Part shown: positions 36,196 to 45,619 of the stretch, piece after piece | Position numbering within the stretch: the stretch's first letter is position 1 | Layout: each line of letters begins with the position of its first letter | Origin: Leucobacter exalbidus | GTDB lineage: Bacteria; Actinomycetota; Actinomycetes; Actinomycetales; Microbacteriaceae | DNA length: 64,000 nt | NCBI RefSeq assembly: GCF_017834145.1 | Contig: NZ_JAFIDA010000001.1 | Coordinates: forward strand, 1,178,001-1,242,000 | Reading direction: 5' to 3' | The notes under the pieces: model-generated | What the model saw: only the letters and a program-made list of their open reading frames with translations | What the model was told of the DNA's origin: nothing | Databases searched by the model: none | Position numbers and translations under genes: made by a program

Positions 36196-36233
36196 GGTCG
36201 GCCCCTCGCGAGGTAATTCGCGAGGGGCCGACC
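36196..36233 (-). terminator. Terminator of the peptide transporter gene
   Basis: A perfect 16-bp stem, GGTCGGCCCCTCGCGA (36196-36211) and its complement (36218-36233), around a 6-base loop, 30 bp after the transporter stop. Read leftwards it is followed by a short run of T (CCTTTTCGG). Confidence 0.85.
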
Positions 36234-36262
36234 GACTCTCAATCAACTTCTAGCAGTTCGAG

Positions 36263-37741
36263 TTACAACCCCGACCGCAGCAGCTTGCCGAGCGGTTTGC
36301 GGCCAATAAGCAGCAGCAGTCCGAGCACAAAGCCCGTGCTTGAGACGATCATGAAGTACTGCGGCGACTCGATCTTGGTGAACAGCTGACCGAGCTGGCC
36401 CGACAGCGACGAACCGAGCGCGAGGGTCAAGAAGTTCAGCCCCACCATCTGTGAGCGGAACGACTTCGGACCGATCTTGGTCGCCACCGACAACCCGATC
36501 GGGCCAACGAAGACCTCAGAGGATCCGGCAATCACCATAAACAGCAGAATCAGCGCGAGCGGAATGTATGCGTTGCCCGTGGCCGTCGAGATGATCAGCA
36601 GGAACAGGTAGGCGCAGCCGATCTGAATCAGGCCGATACCGAACTTGGTGACGGGAGAGGGCTGCTTGTCCCCCAGCTTGTGCCACAGCTTGGCGATCAG
36701 CGGCGTGATGAGTACGGCAGCGAGCGGGCTCGCGGTCGTGATCCAAGCGACGGGGAACGTCCAGTCACCGATCTGCAGATCGATGCGCTCGGTGATGAGA
36801 ATTGAGATGGCCGTGAACTTCTGAAACAGTAGGCCGAAGTAGATGCCCGAGAACAAGAACAGCGGCAGGTAGCCGTACAGCCGGCGGCGCTCCACGGTGG
36901 TGACCTTCTTCGAGGTGCACATCGTGATGAAGTACGCGGCGGCCGCGATCAGTGCGAGCGTCGTGGTCGTCTTCGCCAGGTTGTCTGCGCGCAGCAGCCC
37001 GGTGGTCGTCACCACGATGACGAGGGCCACCGCGGCAACGGCCACGAGCGCGACCAGCGGGTAGCGCGACTTCGGCAACGGGTTGTTGATCTCAGAGGCG
37101 TGCGCGGGCAGCTTCTTCATCGAGACGAGGTACTGCACCAGTGCGCCGGCCATGCCGATCGCTGCGAGACCAAAGCCCCAGTGGAAGCCGTATTCGTTCT
37201 GCATCCAGCCCGTGGTGAGCGGGCCGACCACGGCGCCGATGTTGATCGCCATGTAGAAGTAAGAGAAGCTGACGTCGCGCTGCTGCTGCGAGTGCCCCTC
37301 GACGATAAAGCCCACGATCGACGTGATGTTCGTCTTCAGGGCGCCCGTGCCGAGCACGATCAAGATCAGGCCAGCGCCGAGCCCCAAGAAGCCGGGAACG
37401 ATGGAGAGCACAATGTGCCCGGCCGTGATGATGAAGGCACCGATGAGCACCATCGTCTTGGGCGCGATGAGGCGGTCCCCCAGCCAGGCGCCGAGCACCT
37501 GCGCGAGGTAGACAGCCCCGCCGTATGCGCCCACGATGCCGGCGGCAGAGGCCGGCTCGATCGCGAGCCCGCCATCAGCGAGCGAGTAGAGCAGGTAGAA
37601 CGCCAGAATGCCCTGCAGGCCGTAAAAAGAGTAGCGCTCCCAGAGCTCGGTAAATGCCATGCTCCAGACACCGCGGGGAAGGCCTGAGCGGCCGGGCGGT
37701 GAAAGCTTAACCTCGTGCGGTACCTGTAGGGTCTGTGTCAT
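36263..37741 (-). CDS. dtpT: POT-family di-/tripeptide:proton symporter
   Basis: The 492-aa membrane protein imports small peptides with protons. POT signatures are FTELWERYSFYGLQGIL (containing the ExxERxxYYG-type motif, here ELWERYSFYG) and FSYFYMAINIGAVVGPL in TM5. About 12-14 hydrophobic segments are present. The open frame begins at 37879, but the ATG at 37741 gives the normal short N-terminus (MTQTLQVPHEVKLS). It is monocistronic with a strong terminator downstream. Confidence 0.9.
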   Translation of the reverse strand: MTQTLQVPHEVKLSPPGRSGLPRGVWSMAFTELWERYSFYGLQGILAFYLLYSLADGGLAIEPASAAGIVGAYGGAVYLAQVLGAWLGDRLIAPKTMVLIGAFIITAGHIVLSIVPGFLGLGAGLILIVLGTGALKTNITSIVGFIVEGHSQQQRDVSFSYFYMAINIGAVVGPLTTGWMQNEYGFHWGFGLAAIGMAGALVQYLVSMKKLPAHASEINNPLPKSRYPLVALVAVAAVALVIVVTTTGLLRADNLAKTTTTLALIAAAAYFITMCTSKKVTTVERRRLYGYLPLFLFSGIYFGLLFQKFTAISILITERIDLQIGDWTFPVAWITTASPLAAVLITPLIAKLWHKLGDKQPSPVTKFGIGLIQIGCAYLFLLIISTATGNAYIPLALILLFMVIAGSSEVFVGPIGLSVATKIGPKSFRSQMVGLNFLTLALGSSLSGQLGQLFTKIESPQYFMIVSSTGFVLGLLLLIGRKPLGKLLRSGL

Positions 37742-38061
37742 TCGTGGGAACCTGCCATTCGTGTTCAGATTGAAGCGGATAGTGTCTTGCGGTCTTACGG
37801 GGTGCCGTGAGTGCGGGCGCGGCAGCGCACCGGTGTTTCGGTGCGCACCCTCGGGTGTGCGCGTTTTCACGCACCGCAAAGCATCGTCGATGTTTCGCGG
37901 TTCTCATCGGCGAGAGCCCCCAGGCCTGCTGCCTCGGTCATTGCGGCAGCCCGGTATCTCGCGAAACCTGAGGCGATGCCTGCATGGTTCACGATTCGAA
38001 CAAGCTCTGAACGCGGCTGTCGCGCGCCACGATATACGTGCCGTGCCAGGCGTGCCAGATC
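37742..38061. other. Divergent intergenic region
   Basis: About 320 bp between the leftward peptide transporter and the promoter of the rightward EamA gene. It holds no gene I can support; overlapping open frames on both strands look like GC-bias shadows. Confidence 0.5.
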
Positions 38062-38091
38062 TTGATGTTCGCGCGGGGGCGAAGCTATGAT
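38062..38091 (+). promoter_or_regulatory. Candidate sigma-70-type promoter for the EamA gene
   Basis: TTGATG (38062-38067) and TATGAT (38086-38091) are spaced by 18 bp, predicting transcription from about 38098, some 20 bases before the ATG at 38116. Confidence 0.5.
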
Positions 38092-38115
38092 TCTATCTTG
38101 AATTTGGGGTGCAAA

Positions 38116-39177
38116 ATGCCACGCTCCATCGCGGCTTTCGAGGCGCCAATGGGGCACCGCTCCCCTACCCCGCGACACGTGCGCCGGGCGGCCCGAATTG
38201 GCCGCTGGCGCATCACCGATACGGTGGTGAGAGTGAATATCGCAATACGCCCCTGGGTCGGCATCCTCGCGCTCGTGGGAGCCACCCTCGCGTGGGCGGG
38301 CAACTTCCTTCTGGGCGGCGCTGCCGTCGGCGAGATGGGGGTGCTCAGCCTCGCGTGGATGCGCTGGGCGATCGCCGTCGTGCCACTGTTTGTGATTGCG
38401 CACTTCGTCGAGAAACCCGACTGGCGACTCATCGCGCGCAATTGGCCGCGCATCGTGCTGCTCGCGATCTGTGGGCTCGCGATCTACAACATCATGCTGT
38501 ATCTGTCGCTCGGCGCCGATTCCGCCGTGAATGCGTCGCTCATCAATTCGGTGAACCCCGCGCTCATTGCCGTCGCTGCGGCGATCTTTCTGCGCTCCAG
38601 GGTGGGCGTGCGGGGTGTCTGTGGCATCGCGCTCGCGTTCTTTGGTGTCGTGTGGATTCTGACATCCGGATCCCCGCAAACCATTCTCGACAACCCGCCG
38701 TCGGCGGGCAGCCTATTCATGCTCGTCGCGATCTGCGCGTGGACGGCCTATACGATCCTCGGCCGCACCGGGCCCAAGCTGCCCCCGATTGCGTCGGTGG
38801 CAGCGCAGGCCCTCGTCGTGACCGTGGGCTTGGCCCCATTCGCGCTTGGCTCGGGGCTCGACCTTCCGAGCTCCTCATCGGGGTGGGCTGCTCTCGCCTA
38901 CATCGCTGTGTTCCCGTCGATCGTGTCGTATGTGCTGTGGAACACCGCCCTGCAGGTGATCCCGGCACCTCGGGCCGGCGTCTTCTTGAACCTCATCACC
39001 GTGTTCACGGTGCTCGGCGCAGTGCTGCTGGGCACGCCCCTCACGATCGAAGAGCTCATCGGCGGGGTGCTGGTGCTCGCGGGCGTCGCACTCACCACGA
39101 ATTGGCGACACCGCCCGGCAGTGAACTCCCCCGCCTCGCAGCGTAGCCCCGGGGCCGGCCCAGGGCAGGGCGTTTAG
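38116..39177 (+). CDS. EamA-family (DMT) transporter
   Basis: A ten-helix drug/metabolite transporter made of two EamA repeats (the first starting WVGILALVGATLAWAGNFLL, the second LFMLVAICAWTAYTILGR). The substrate is unknown; members export amino acids or other metabolites. The start is uncertain. ATG 38116 follows the promoter directly and has GGGG upstream but adds a basic 40-residue extension; GTG 38233 would begin just before TM1. It ends in a 4-nt convergent overlap with the next gene (the TTAG at 39174-39177 holds both stops), so no terminator lies between them. Confidence 0.85.
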   Translation: MPRSIAAFEAPMGHRSPTPRHVRRAARIGRWRITDTVVRVNIAIRPWVGILALVGATLAWAGNFLLGGAAVGEMGVLSLAWMRWAIAVVPLFVIAHFVEKPDWRLIARNWPRIVLLAICGLAIYNIMLYLSLGADSAVNASLINSVNPALIAVAAAIFLRSRVGVRGVCGIALAFFGVVWILTSGSPQTILDNPPSAGSLFMLVAICAWTAYTILGRTGPKLPPIASVAAQALVVTVGLAPFALGSGLDLPSSSSGWAALAYIAVFPSIVSYVLWNTALQVIPAPRAGVFLNLITVFTVLGAVLLGTPLTIEELIGGVLVLAGVALTTNWRHRPAVNSPASQRSPGAGPGQGV

Positions 39178-41012
39178 TCGTCTTCGGGGAGCGCTCCGAG
39201 TAGACCCATGAGGGCTTTCTCAATGCCTCGAGCCACCGCGCCTTGCAGCTCTGGCATGACGCGCATCCGTTGGTCGGTGCCGCGCTCCAATAGCCCCATG
39301 CGCTCGAAGGTGAGGAGGTTGCGGCGGGCTCCCATTTCAGCGACCTGCTCAGCAATTGAACCTGACTGATCTATGTCGAATTTACCGTCATCGTCCATTA
39401 CCAGTTCGCTCGCGTCGATGCCGTCGCTGAGGCAGGCGAGCAGCTTCTCAAGGGTGCATCTGCTCTGCTCGAGCCAGAGAAAATGTGTGTCGTCTTCTAC
39501 CCCAGCAGTGGCCAGGTCGCGCACAAACTCCTCGCACACATGAAGCAAGGTAGACTGGCTCACCGAACCGTCGAGGTCCACCTGGGGGCCGAGTTTCACC
39601 CGTGTTGAAGTGAGATCGATCACCCCTGCCTGCAACAAGGCCATCCACCAGGCATCAAGCTCCGGCACGTCAAACATTGATCGTGCGTAGATGATGCGCC
39701 CCGGGCTCCGGTCGTACCCAGCGTGGTCGGGCTCCTTTGCGACGCCCTCGGCATGGATGCCGATCATCTGCGCCACCCGTGCAATATCGACCCGGCGCAC
39801 CCCACCTGACCCGGTGATGGGTTGCGGCTTCTCCAACCACGCCAGCAGCTCAGCAGTGCCCTGCGCGAGGAGCGAACTCTCGAGGGCCACCTGCACCTGT
39901 TCAGGCGGCATCGCATCCCCGGCAGTGATCGCCCATTTCAGGGATGCATTATTAATCGCGCCCCCGGTTTCGTGTTCCTGTTCGGTCAGTTGCGCGGCCT
40001 CCGCCCAGGCGTTGTCGTCAGGCGCATCTTCCGCACGAAAAGACGCGTAGGTTTCGAGCATCCAGCCGCGGTGCTGTCGCAGCCCTTCGCTCTCGAGCTG
40101 CGTGTTCAGATTGAAGATCGTGGTGAAGTCTTGAGCGTCGTGAATGTTCAGCCCCCGAGCGATGGCACGGTCTTCGTTCTCGACGAAGTCCTCGAGCATC
40201 TCTTGGATTTCATCCTCAGGCGCGTCGCTTTCGCGGTACCACTCAGCAAATGAGGCTTTGAAAACGGCGGCTGCTTCTTGCTCTGCGGCCGAACGCATAT
40301 CGACCACGCGGTGCACGACGGGGCTCTGCCCTGGCGTCTCGCTGGCCGCTTCAAGCCCCTCGAATGCCCGCGCCACCGAGACGCCATCGCGGCGCCCCAC
40401 CGCGAGCACCACCGCCACAGCGGCGAGCGCCGCACCATACATCAGTAGTTTGCCGCCGTGCTTCACCGTGAAACTGTGCAGGCTGTCGAACGCGCGGCCC
40501 TTGCGAGCGAGCACCAGCAGGTCTTGGGCGACACCTCGCGCCTTGCCCCGCCATTTCGGAACAGCCACCACCGGAAGCGCGGTATCGGCCCCAGGCCCTG
40601 AAAGCCAGGTGTCGATGAGCCCCATGCTCGCACCGATCAGGTGCGAGGCGGCGGGCGCATCCTCAGTCTCTTCTGGGGCGACACTGCCGAGGATCTGAAG
40701 CGTCAGGTCGAGCTGGCCGAGTTCGATCGCCCGGGCCAGGCTGCTCAGGTAGAACATGGCGTTGACGCGATCCCGGCCCACGGGCGTAAAGAGGGTGAGG
40801 TTGCGTTGTTCGCTGGCGCGGGCGAATGCCGCGTTGAGCTCTTCGAGACTCAGATCTGAATCCGGATCATCAAGGTCGATACCCTCGGCCAGTAATAACG
40901 GCGCGAGCTCCTCCATAATGCCCGCGGCCATACCTGGCTGGTGAACGACACCGTGCTTCTGCATCGCAGCAAGAAACTCGGGATCCTCGAAAAAGTTGCT
41001 CTGTGCGACCAT
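39174..41012 (-). CDS. Large protein of unknown function, paralog 1
   Basis: I do not recognise this 612-aa protein. It is mostly helical and acidic. The first 100 residues hold FFEDPEFLAAMQKHGVV, PGMAAGIMEELAPLL and RNLTLFTPVGRDRVNAMFYL; a hydrophobic helix (LLMYGAALAAVAVVLAVGRR) follows at about 190-210. The end (MGARRNLLTFERMGLLERG then VMPELQGAVARGIE) looks like a winged-helix hairpin. It is clearly homologous over its whole length to the upstream gene, with about 40% identity by eye. The two genes are 31 bp apart and form an operon. No signal peptide, nuclease or NTP-binding motif is visible. Confidence 0.75.
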   Translation of the reverse strand: MVAQSNFFEDPEFLAAMQKHGVVHQPGMAAGIMEELAPLLLAEGIDLDDPDSDLSLEELNAAFARASEQRNLTLFTPVGRDRVNAMFYLSSLARAIELGQLDLTLQILGSVAPEETEDAPAASHLIGASMGLIDTWLSGPGADTALPVVAVPKWRGKARGVAQDLLVLARKGRAFDSLHSFTVKHGGKLLMYGAALAAVAVVLAVGRRDGVSVARAFEGLEAASETPGQSPVVHRVVDMRSAAEQEAAAVFKASFAEWYRESDAPEDEIQEMLEDFVENEDRAIARGLNIHDAQDFTTIFNLNTQLESEGLRQHRGWMLETYASFRAEDAPDDNAWAEAAQLTEQEHETGGAINNASLKWAITAGDAMPPEQVQVALESSLLAQGTAELLAWLEKPQPITGSGGVRRVDIARVAQMIGIHAEGVAKEPDHAGYDRSPGRIIYARSMFDVPELDAWWMALLQAGVIDLTSTRVKLGPQVDLDGSVSQSTLLHVCEEFVRDLATAGVEDDTHFLWLEQSRCTLEKLLACLSDGIDASELVMDDDGKFDIDQSGSIAEQVAEMGARRNLLTFERMGLLERGTDQRMRVMPELQGAVARGIEKALMGLLGALPEDD

Positions 41013-41043
41013 GAATTCAGCGTACTGGAATTACTCTGGCCGC

Positions 41044-42900
41044 TCAGCTGTTTGGTGCGACCAGTTCAATGAAGCGGTCAAGCACCTGCTCTATACCCAG
41101 TGCCACTGCGCCCTGGAAGGCCGGTGCCACCCGTATTTTCTTGTCTTTGCCAAGTTCGAGTACACCCAACCGTTGAAAGGTCACAAGGTTGCGGCGTGCT
41201 CCTATTTCGGCCGCCAGTTCAGTGAACGACAGCGTGTGGTCAATCGTAAGATTAGCTTGGGGGTCGACCTGTAGTTCTGCATTGTCGATCCCTTCGTACA
41301 AGCACAGGAACAATTTTTTGATCGTTGCGCTGCTCTGCACCGAATAGAGCAGTGGCGCATCGGGGGTCAGGCCGTTGCCCACGAGCTCTGCCACAAACGC
41401 CGTGCACACTGCGAGTGCCGTCGCTGCAGAGATTTCCCCGTTGCGATCAACCATCGATCCGAGTTTTGCTCGGGTTGCAGTGAGTGTCATCACCCTGGCC
41501 CGCAGTACGGCAATCCACCAATACGCGAGCTCAGGAATAGCGGTCATGGACTGTGCGTAGATAACTTGGCTCGGGTCTGGGTTGCTTCGGGCACCGTCAG
41601 GAAGACGTGCCACTCCCTCGGCCGAGATCCCGATCAGTTGAGCACAGAAGGCAATGTCTGTGCGACGAATGCCGCCACGCTTGGTCACCTGTCGAGGTGT
41701 GCTCAGCCAACCAATCAGCTCACGCGTACCCTGCATCAGCAGGGAACGGTCGATCGTTTGCTGGAGCAGCTCAGGCGACACCTCCGCGGCAGCCGCCTTC
41801 GCCAGCTTCAGCACGTCAAGATTGTGTGCTTGGGCCGTCATCGTGCGCGATTCGAGGAGTCGCACGGCCCGTGGCCACCCGTCTCCAGTGATACGGTCCT
41901 GCAAGCGAAAACGCGCGTACCATCCCAGAGTCGCATATGCCCCCTGTTGGAGCGGTTCGTGTTCCATCTTGTCGACCACTGCGAGGAATTCTACGAAGTC
42001 ACCCAGTACGTGCAGGTCGAGGCGCCTGGCCAACGCGCGCGCCTCGAGTTCATCGAGGCTATCAAGGATGTCGTTGACCTCGTTCTCGGTTGGCCCGTCG
42101 TCATCTTCCCATTGGACTTCTTCGTACCAATCCGCAAACTCGCCCTTCAGGTCGAGGGCCAGTTCCTTCGCGTCTTCCGATCTGAAATCGATCGCACGGT
42201 GCGCGATGGGTGGTTGCTGCAGCAGCTCTGCGGCAACTTGGAGGCCTTCGAAAGCTTGGATCACAGGAACTTTGTCCCTGCGTGCCACCGCAATTACTAC
42301 CGACGCGACCGCGAGCACGGCACCGTGCATCACCTGCTCGCCACCGCATTTCAGAACGAAACTCGGGTGGCTGTCAAACGCTCGCCCCTTCCGCCCCAGG
42401 GCGAGAACGTCTTGAGCGATGCGCTGCGCTTTTCCCGGCCATGGAAGTACCGAAATTGACGGGAGATCGTGGGCCGCGTCGGAGCCCCTGAGCCAGGTGT
42501 CCAGCAACCCCAAGCTCACCCCGATCATGTGTGAGCCGGCCGGCACCCTTTCCGTTGCTTCCGGTTCAATCCTGTCGAGCATTCTGGCTGCAACATTCTG
42601 AGTTCTGAGCTGCAATGCCTCGGTGACGATGTGGAGAAACACCAACGCATTTGCGCGGTCTCGCCCCACCGGGGTGAACAGAAACAGATTGCGCTGATCT
42701 GTTGCGCGGGCAAGAGCCTGCTTCAATTCGTCAGCGCCCAGATTCGCTTGGGGATCTGTGAAATCAATACCGTCGGCTTTGAGGAGCGGGGCGAGCTCTT
42801 CCATGGCCTCCGCCGCCATACCTGGCTGAATTGTCACCCCGAGATTCTGCAGCGCTGCAAGAAACTCAGGGTCTTCGAAGAAGTCGTTCTGGGCGGCCAT
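41044..42900 (-). CDS. Large protein of unknown function, paralog 2
   Basis: A 618-aa relative of the next gene, arising by tandem duplication. Shared blocks are FFEDPEFLAALQNLGVT, PGMAAEAMEELAPLL, RNLFLFTPVGRDRANALVFL, GRKGRAFDS, the VIYAQSMTAIPELAYWW segment and the ARRNLVTFQRLGVLELG tail. ATG at 42900 is chosen because its N-terminus (MAAQNDFFED) matches that of the paralog (MVAQSNFFED); the frame stays open to 42966. It is the first gene of the pair, with an 8-bp-arm palindrome about 100 bp upstream. Keeping two diverged copies suggests a heteromer or sub-functionalisation. Confidence 0.75.
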   Translation of the reverse strand: MAAQNDFFEDPEFLAALQNLGVTIQPGMAAEAMEELAPLLKADGIDFTDPQANLGADELKQALARATDQRNLFLFTPVGRDRANALVFLHIVTEALQLRTQNVAARMLDRIEPEATERVPAGSHMIGVSLGLLDTWLRGSDAAHDLPSISVLPWPGKAQRIAQDVLALGRKGRAFDSHPSFVLKCGGEQVMHGAVLAVASVVIAVARRDKVPVIQAFEGLQVAAELLQQPPIAHRAIDFRSEDAKELALDLKGEFADWYEEVQWEDDDGPTENEVNDILDSLDELEARALARRLDLHVLGDFVEFLAVVDKMEHEPLQQGAYATLGWYARFRLQDRITGDGWPRAVRLLESRTMTAQAHNLDVLKLAKAAAAEVSPELLQQTIDRSLLMQGTRELIGWLSTPRQVTKRGGIRRTDIAFCAQLIGISAEGVARLPDGARSNPDPSQVIYAQSMTAIPELAYWWIAVLRARVMTLTATRAKLGSMVDRNGEISAATALAVCTAFVAELVGNGLTPDAPLLYSVQSSATIKKLFLCLYEGIDNAELQVDPQANLTIDHTLSFTELAAEIGARRNLVTFQRLGVLELGKDKKIRVAPAFQGAVALGIEQVLDRFIELVAPNS

Positions 42901-42999
42901 GCACCCAGCGTAGCCGAGGCGCAAGCCTCGCACTATGGCTGAAAACCGCCAATTTCCAGCGATCACGTCGAGCTCTTGCTAGCGTGCTTCAATGCCAAA

Positions 43000-43021
43000 A
43001 CCGTACCATTTTCGGTACGGT
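43000..43021. promoter_or_regulatory. Palindrome upstream of the paralog operon
   Basis: ACCGTACC (43000-43007) and GGTACGGT (43014-43021) flank ATTTTC. It lies about 100 bp before the leftward paralog operon and could be an operator. A TTGACA at 43023-43028 points rightwards, with no gene to serve. Confidence 0.45.
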
Positions 43022-43101
43022 ATTGACACATACGCGTGCCTGCATGAATCGCAGGAAGTTGCTCCACATCAGCGTGAGCACGGCACCCAGGCAGGCAAAA
43101 A

Positions 43102-43135
43102 TCCCGCTGCTCCGGGATACCTTGGAGCAGCGGGA
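43102..43135 (-). terminator. Terminator of the double YhgE-like gene
   Basis: TCCCGCTGCTCC (43102-43113) pairs with GGAGCAGCGGGA (43124-43135). Read leftwards the stem is followed by TTTTTGCC, a proper T-run. It lies 16 bp past the stop codon at 43151. Confidence 0.85.
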
Positions 43136-43150
43136 CGTTCGCTATAGCGG

Positions 43151-45472
43151 CTACTTCGCGGGAGCGAGATCCGGATCAAGATCTGCAGCCAGCTCAGCAG
43201 CAGGCTGCGGGGCGGCGTGAGCGCCGAGATCCGGAGCAGCGGTCGGTGCTTCGATCGCGTCGATCGTCTCCACGATTTCAGCGGTCTCGATAGCCTCGCC
43301 CGCTTCGATCACAGCGGGAGCCGGGGCGTCGGTGGCGACGACCGTGATCGCCGCGGTCTGCGCCTTCACCCACATCGAGTGGCCATTGAAGTCGGGCTCG
43401 GTGCGCACGCCCTTCACCGCGTCGATGAGAATCACGATCGCGAGCGAGATTGCGCCCCAGAGGCCCAGCACCTGCATGTGGTGCGCCACGACGTCGCCAT
43501 CGAAGTACAGAATCGAACGCACCATTTCAACCGCGGCCGGCATAGGCAGCAGCTCGTAGAGCGTGCGGAACCACTCGGGCGCCATGTAGATCGAGAACGC
43601 GCCGTTCGAGGCCGGGACGCCGAGGAACATCAGCAGACCAACGACCGGCAGCACCGCGAGCATGCCCATGAGGCGCTCGAAGACCAACGCGAACATGGCG
43701 ATGCAGAAGATCGCGAAGGCTCCGGCTCCCCAGAGGGCGAAGAAGTGCCCCGAGATCGCCCCCGTGATGGGGCCCGCGATGAGGTAGAGCAGTGCCGACA
43801 TCATGACCGAATACGCGGCCGTGATGGGGAGCATGCGCTTGAGCGGGCGACTCTTGGGCTGCGCGTTTGCGGCGACGACCACGATCATGAAGCCGGCGAG
43901 GATCCAGCCCATGGCGATGTACATCGTTACGACGCCCGCACTGTCGCGATCGGGCAGCGCCTGCAGGTTGTTGATCTCAAGCGGCATCTGCTGGGCCGCT
44001 GCGACCGGGGTGAACACCTGCTGCGCCACCATGTACGCGCTGCCGTTACCGGCCTGGTTGCCGATGAGCGTGAACTGCGGTGCCTCTTGCGAGGGCAGCA
44101 CGAACGCTGCGACGATGTCGCGGTTCTGCACGAGTGATTCGGCGTCATCGGCGTTGTCCATGGCGGTGAACTCGAAGTAGCCATCCATGTTCTCTTCGAG
44201 ACCATCGATCGTCTGCTGCGCCTGCTCGATCGAGCTGCCCACCACTGCGACGGGCATATCCTTCGGGGCGACGGCGTGCATCGCTCCGAGCATGCAGGTG
44301 ATCATCATGGTGACCATCAGGAACGGGAACAGGAACAGTGAGAAGTAGCGCCAGAACTTGGTCTTGGGGCGCGGGCCACCGTGCAGCGAGGCCATGTTGA
44401 TGTCGAGGTCGCGGCCCTGCGGGTGCGTTTTGCGCTCACGGGCGTCGTACGCCTTCGTGGAGAGCAGGCCAACGACCGCGCCGACGGCGAGCACGAGCAG
44501 GTGCGGGGTGACGCCCACGCCGTCGAAGTACAGCACCGAGCGCATCGCCTCACCGATGGCGGGCATCGGCAGAATCTCGTGCAAGAACCTGAAGAACGAC
44601 GGCATCGTGTACATCGACAGCGACATGTTCGATGCGGGCATGCCGAGCACCATCAACAGGAACATGCCGACGATGACGCCCAAGGCGCCAACCACGCGGG
44701 TGATGAAGAGCTGCACGCAGCTGATCGCGAAGACACCCAACCAGGCGATACCGATCACCGCCCACGAGTGTTCGAGAGCAACTACGTCGAGCACGGGGCC
44801 AGTAATCACCCACACGAGACCGGCGATAAGCGCGGCCCAGCCCGCGAGCAGCGGTACGATCTTGCGGAACTTGAGCAGCTCAGGCGAGTTTGAGCGCAGC
44901 GTGCTGAAGGGCAGGTAGCCCGCCATTACGAGGGCGGTGGCGAGGAACATGGCGCCCAGGCCCGACATGTCGTTCTCAGGCATTGGGGCAACGTCTTGGA
45001 GGTCGAGGGTGAGCCCCTGCTCGAGCACGATCGGGGTGACCATCGCGGTGACCGTGTTGCCGATGGTGGCTCCGGCGCCGCCTGCGGTGTAAAGGGTGGC
45101 TGTGCCGTGATCGATCGCTACGGCCGCCACGGCCTCGCGGTTGAATACCGCGTCGCGGGCTTCGAGGGCGGAGTCGACGGTGGAGACGTCGACGGCGTAT
45201 TTCTCGTTCTCGACGAGGGCGTCGCTGAAGGTTTCAACCGCTTCGCTTGAGCCGGTGACGAGAATCGGCACGTCTCTGGGCGTGGGCGAGTGCATCGTGC
45301 CGAGGTAGCTCGTGATCATCATGCCGACGATGATGATGGGCATGATGAACATGGCCACGTATCGGCCGATGTTCTCGGCCTTAGCCCGTTTGGCAGCCAC
45401 CTGAGCTGGGGTGAGCTCGGGTTTCTCTTTCTGGGCGCGCAGCTCTTTGCGCGACGGGGGTGCGATGGTCAC
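43151..45472 (-). CDS. Double-length YhgE/DUF3533-like membrane protein
   Basis: The 773-aa protein contains two copies of one module. Each has an N-terminal TM helix (FIMPIIIVGMMITSYLGTMH; FLFPFLMVTMMITCMLGAMH), an external alpha/beta domain starting DVPILVTGSS or DMPVAVVGSS, then five TM helices ending near EILPMPAIGEAMRSVLYFDG or ELLPMPAAVEMVRSILYFDG. This is the ABC-2/YhgE type, normally one module per protein. A charged N-terminus precedes and an Ala/Glu/Asp-rich tail follows. The divergently encoded TetR suggests drug- or stress-induced export. No ATPase gene is nearby, so it may use another energy source or a partner elsewhere. Confidence 0.8.
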   Translation of the reverse strand: MTIAPPSRKELRAQKEKPELTPAQVAAKRAKAENIGRYVAMFIMPIIIVGMMITSYLGTMHSPTPRDVPILVTGSSEAVETFSDALVENEKYAVDVSTVDSALEARDAVFNREAVAAVAIDHGTATLYTAGGAGATIGNTVTAMVTPIVLEQGLTLDLQDVAPMPENDMSGLGAMFLATALVMAGYLPFSTLRSNSPELLKFRKIVPLLAGWAALIAGLVWVITGPVLDVVALEHSWAVIGIAWLGVFAISCVQLFITRVVGALGVIVGMFLLMVLGMPASNMSLSMYTMPSFFRFLHEILPMPAIGEAMRSVLYFDGVGVTPHLLVLAVGAVVGLLSTKAYDARERKTHPQGRDLDINMASLHGGPRPKTKFWRYFSLFLFPFLMVTMMITCMLGAMHAVAPKDMPVAVVGSSIEQAQQTIDGLEENMDGYFEFTAMDNADDAESLVQNRDIVAAFVLPSQEAPQFTLIGNQAGNGSAYMVAQQVFTPVAAAQQMPLEINNLQALPDRDSAGVVTMYIAMGWILAGFMIVVVAANAQPKSRPLKRMLPITAAYSVMMSALLYLIAGPITGAISGHFFALWGAGAFAIFCIAMFALVFERLMGMLAVLPVVGLLMFLGVPASNGAFSIYMAPEWFRTLYELLPMPAAVEMVRSILYFDGDVVAHHMQVLGLWGAISLAIVILIDAVKGVRTEPDFNGHSMWVKAQTAAITVVATDAPAPAVIEAGEAIETAEIVETIDAIEAPTAAPDLGAHAAPQPAAELAADLDPDLAPAK

Positions 45473-45531
45473 TTAGGGTCTCCTCGAACTGAATAGTCAT
45501 TTCGATCGCCCTTGACCGCAGGTTTTTAAGT

Positions 45532-45549
45532 TTAAGTCACGTGGCGTAA
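45532..45549. promoter_or_regulatory. Candidate TetR operator
   Basis: TTAAGTCACGTGGCGTAA is an imperfect palindrome centred on CACGTG, between the divergent TetR and membrane-protein genes. Position and form suit a TetR dimer site controlling both genes. Confidence 0.5.
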
Positions 45550-45619
45550 ATTTGTAAAGTCGAGTTGCCGTGATTTACCTGGCATGATCGACTTGGTTCA
45601 CTAAGCCGAGAGGGAAGCC

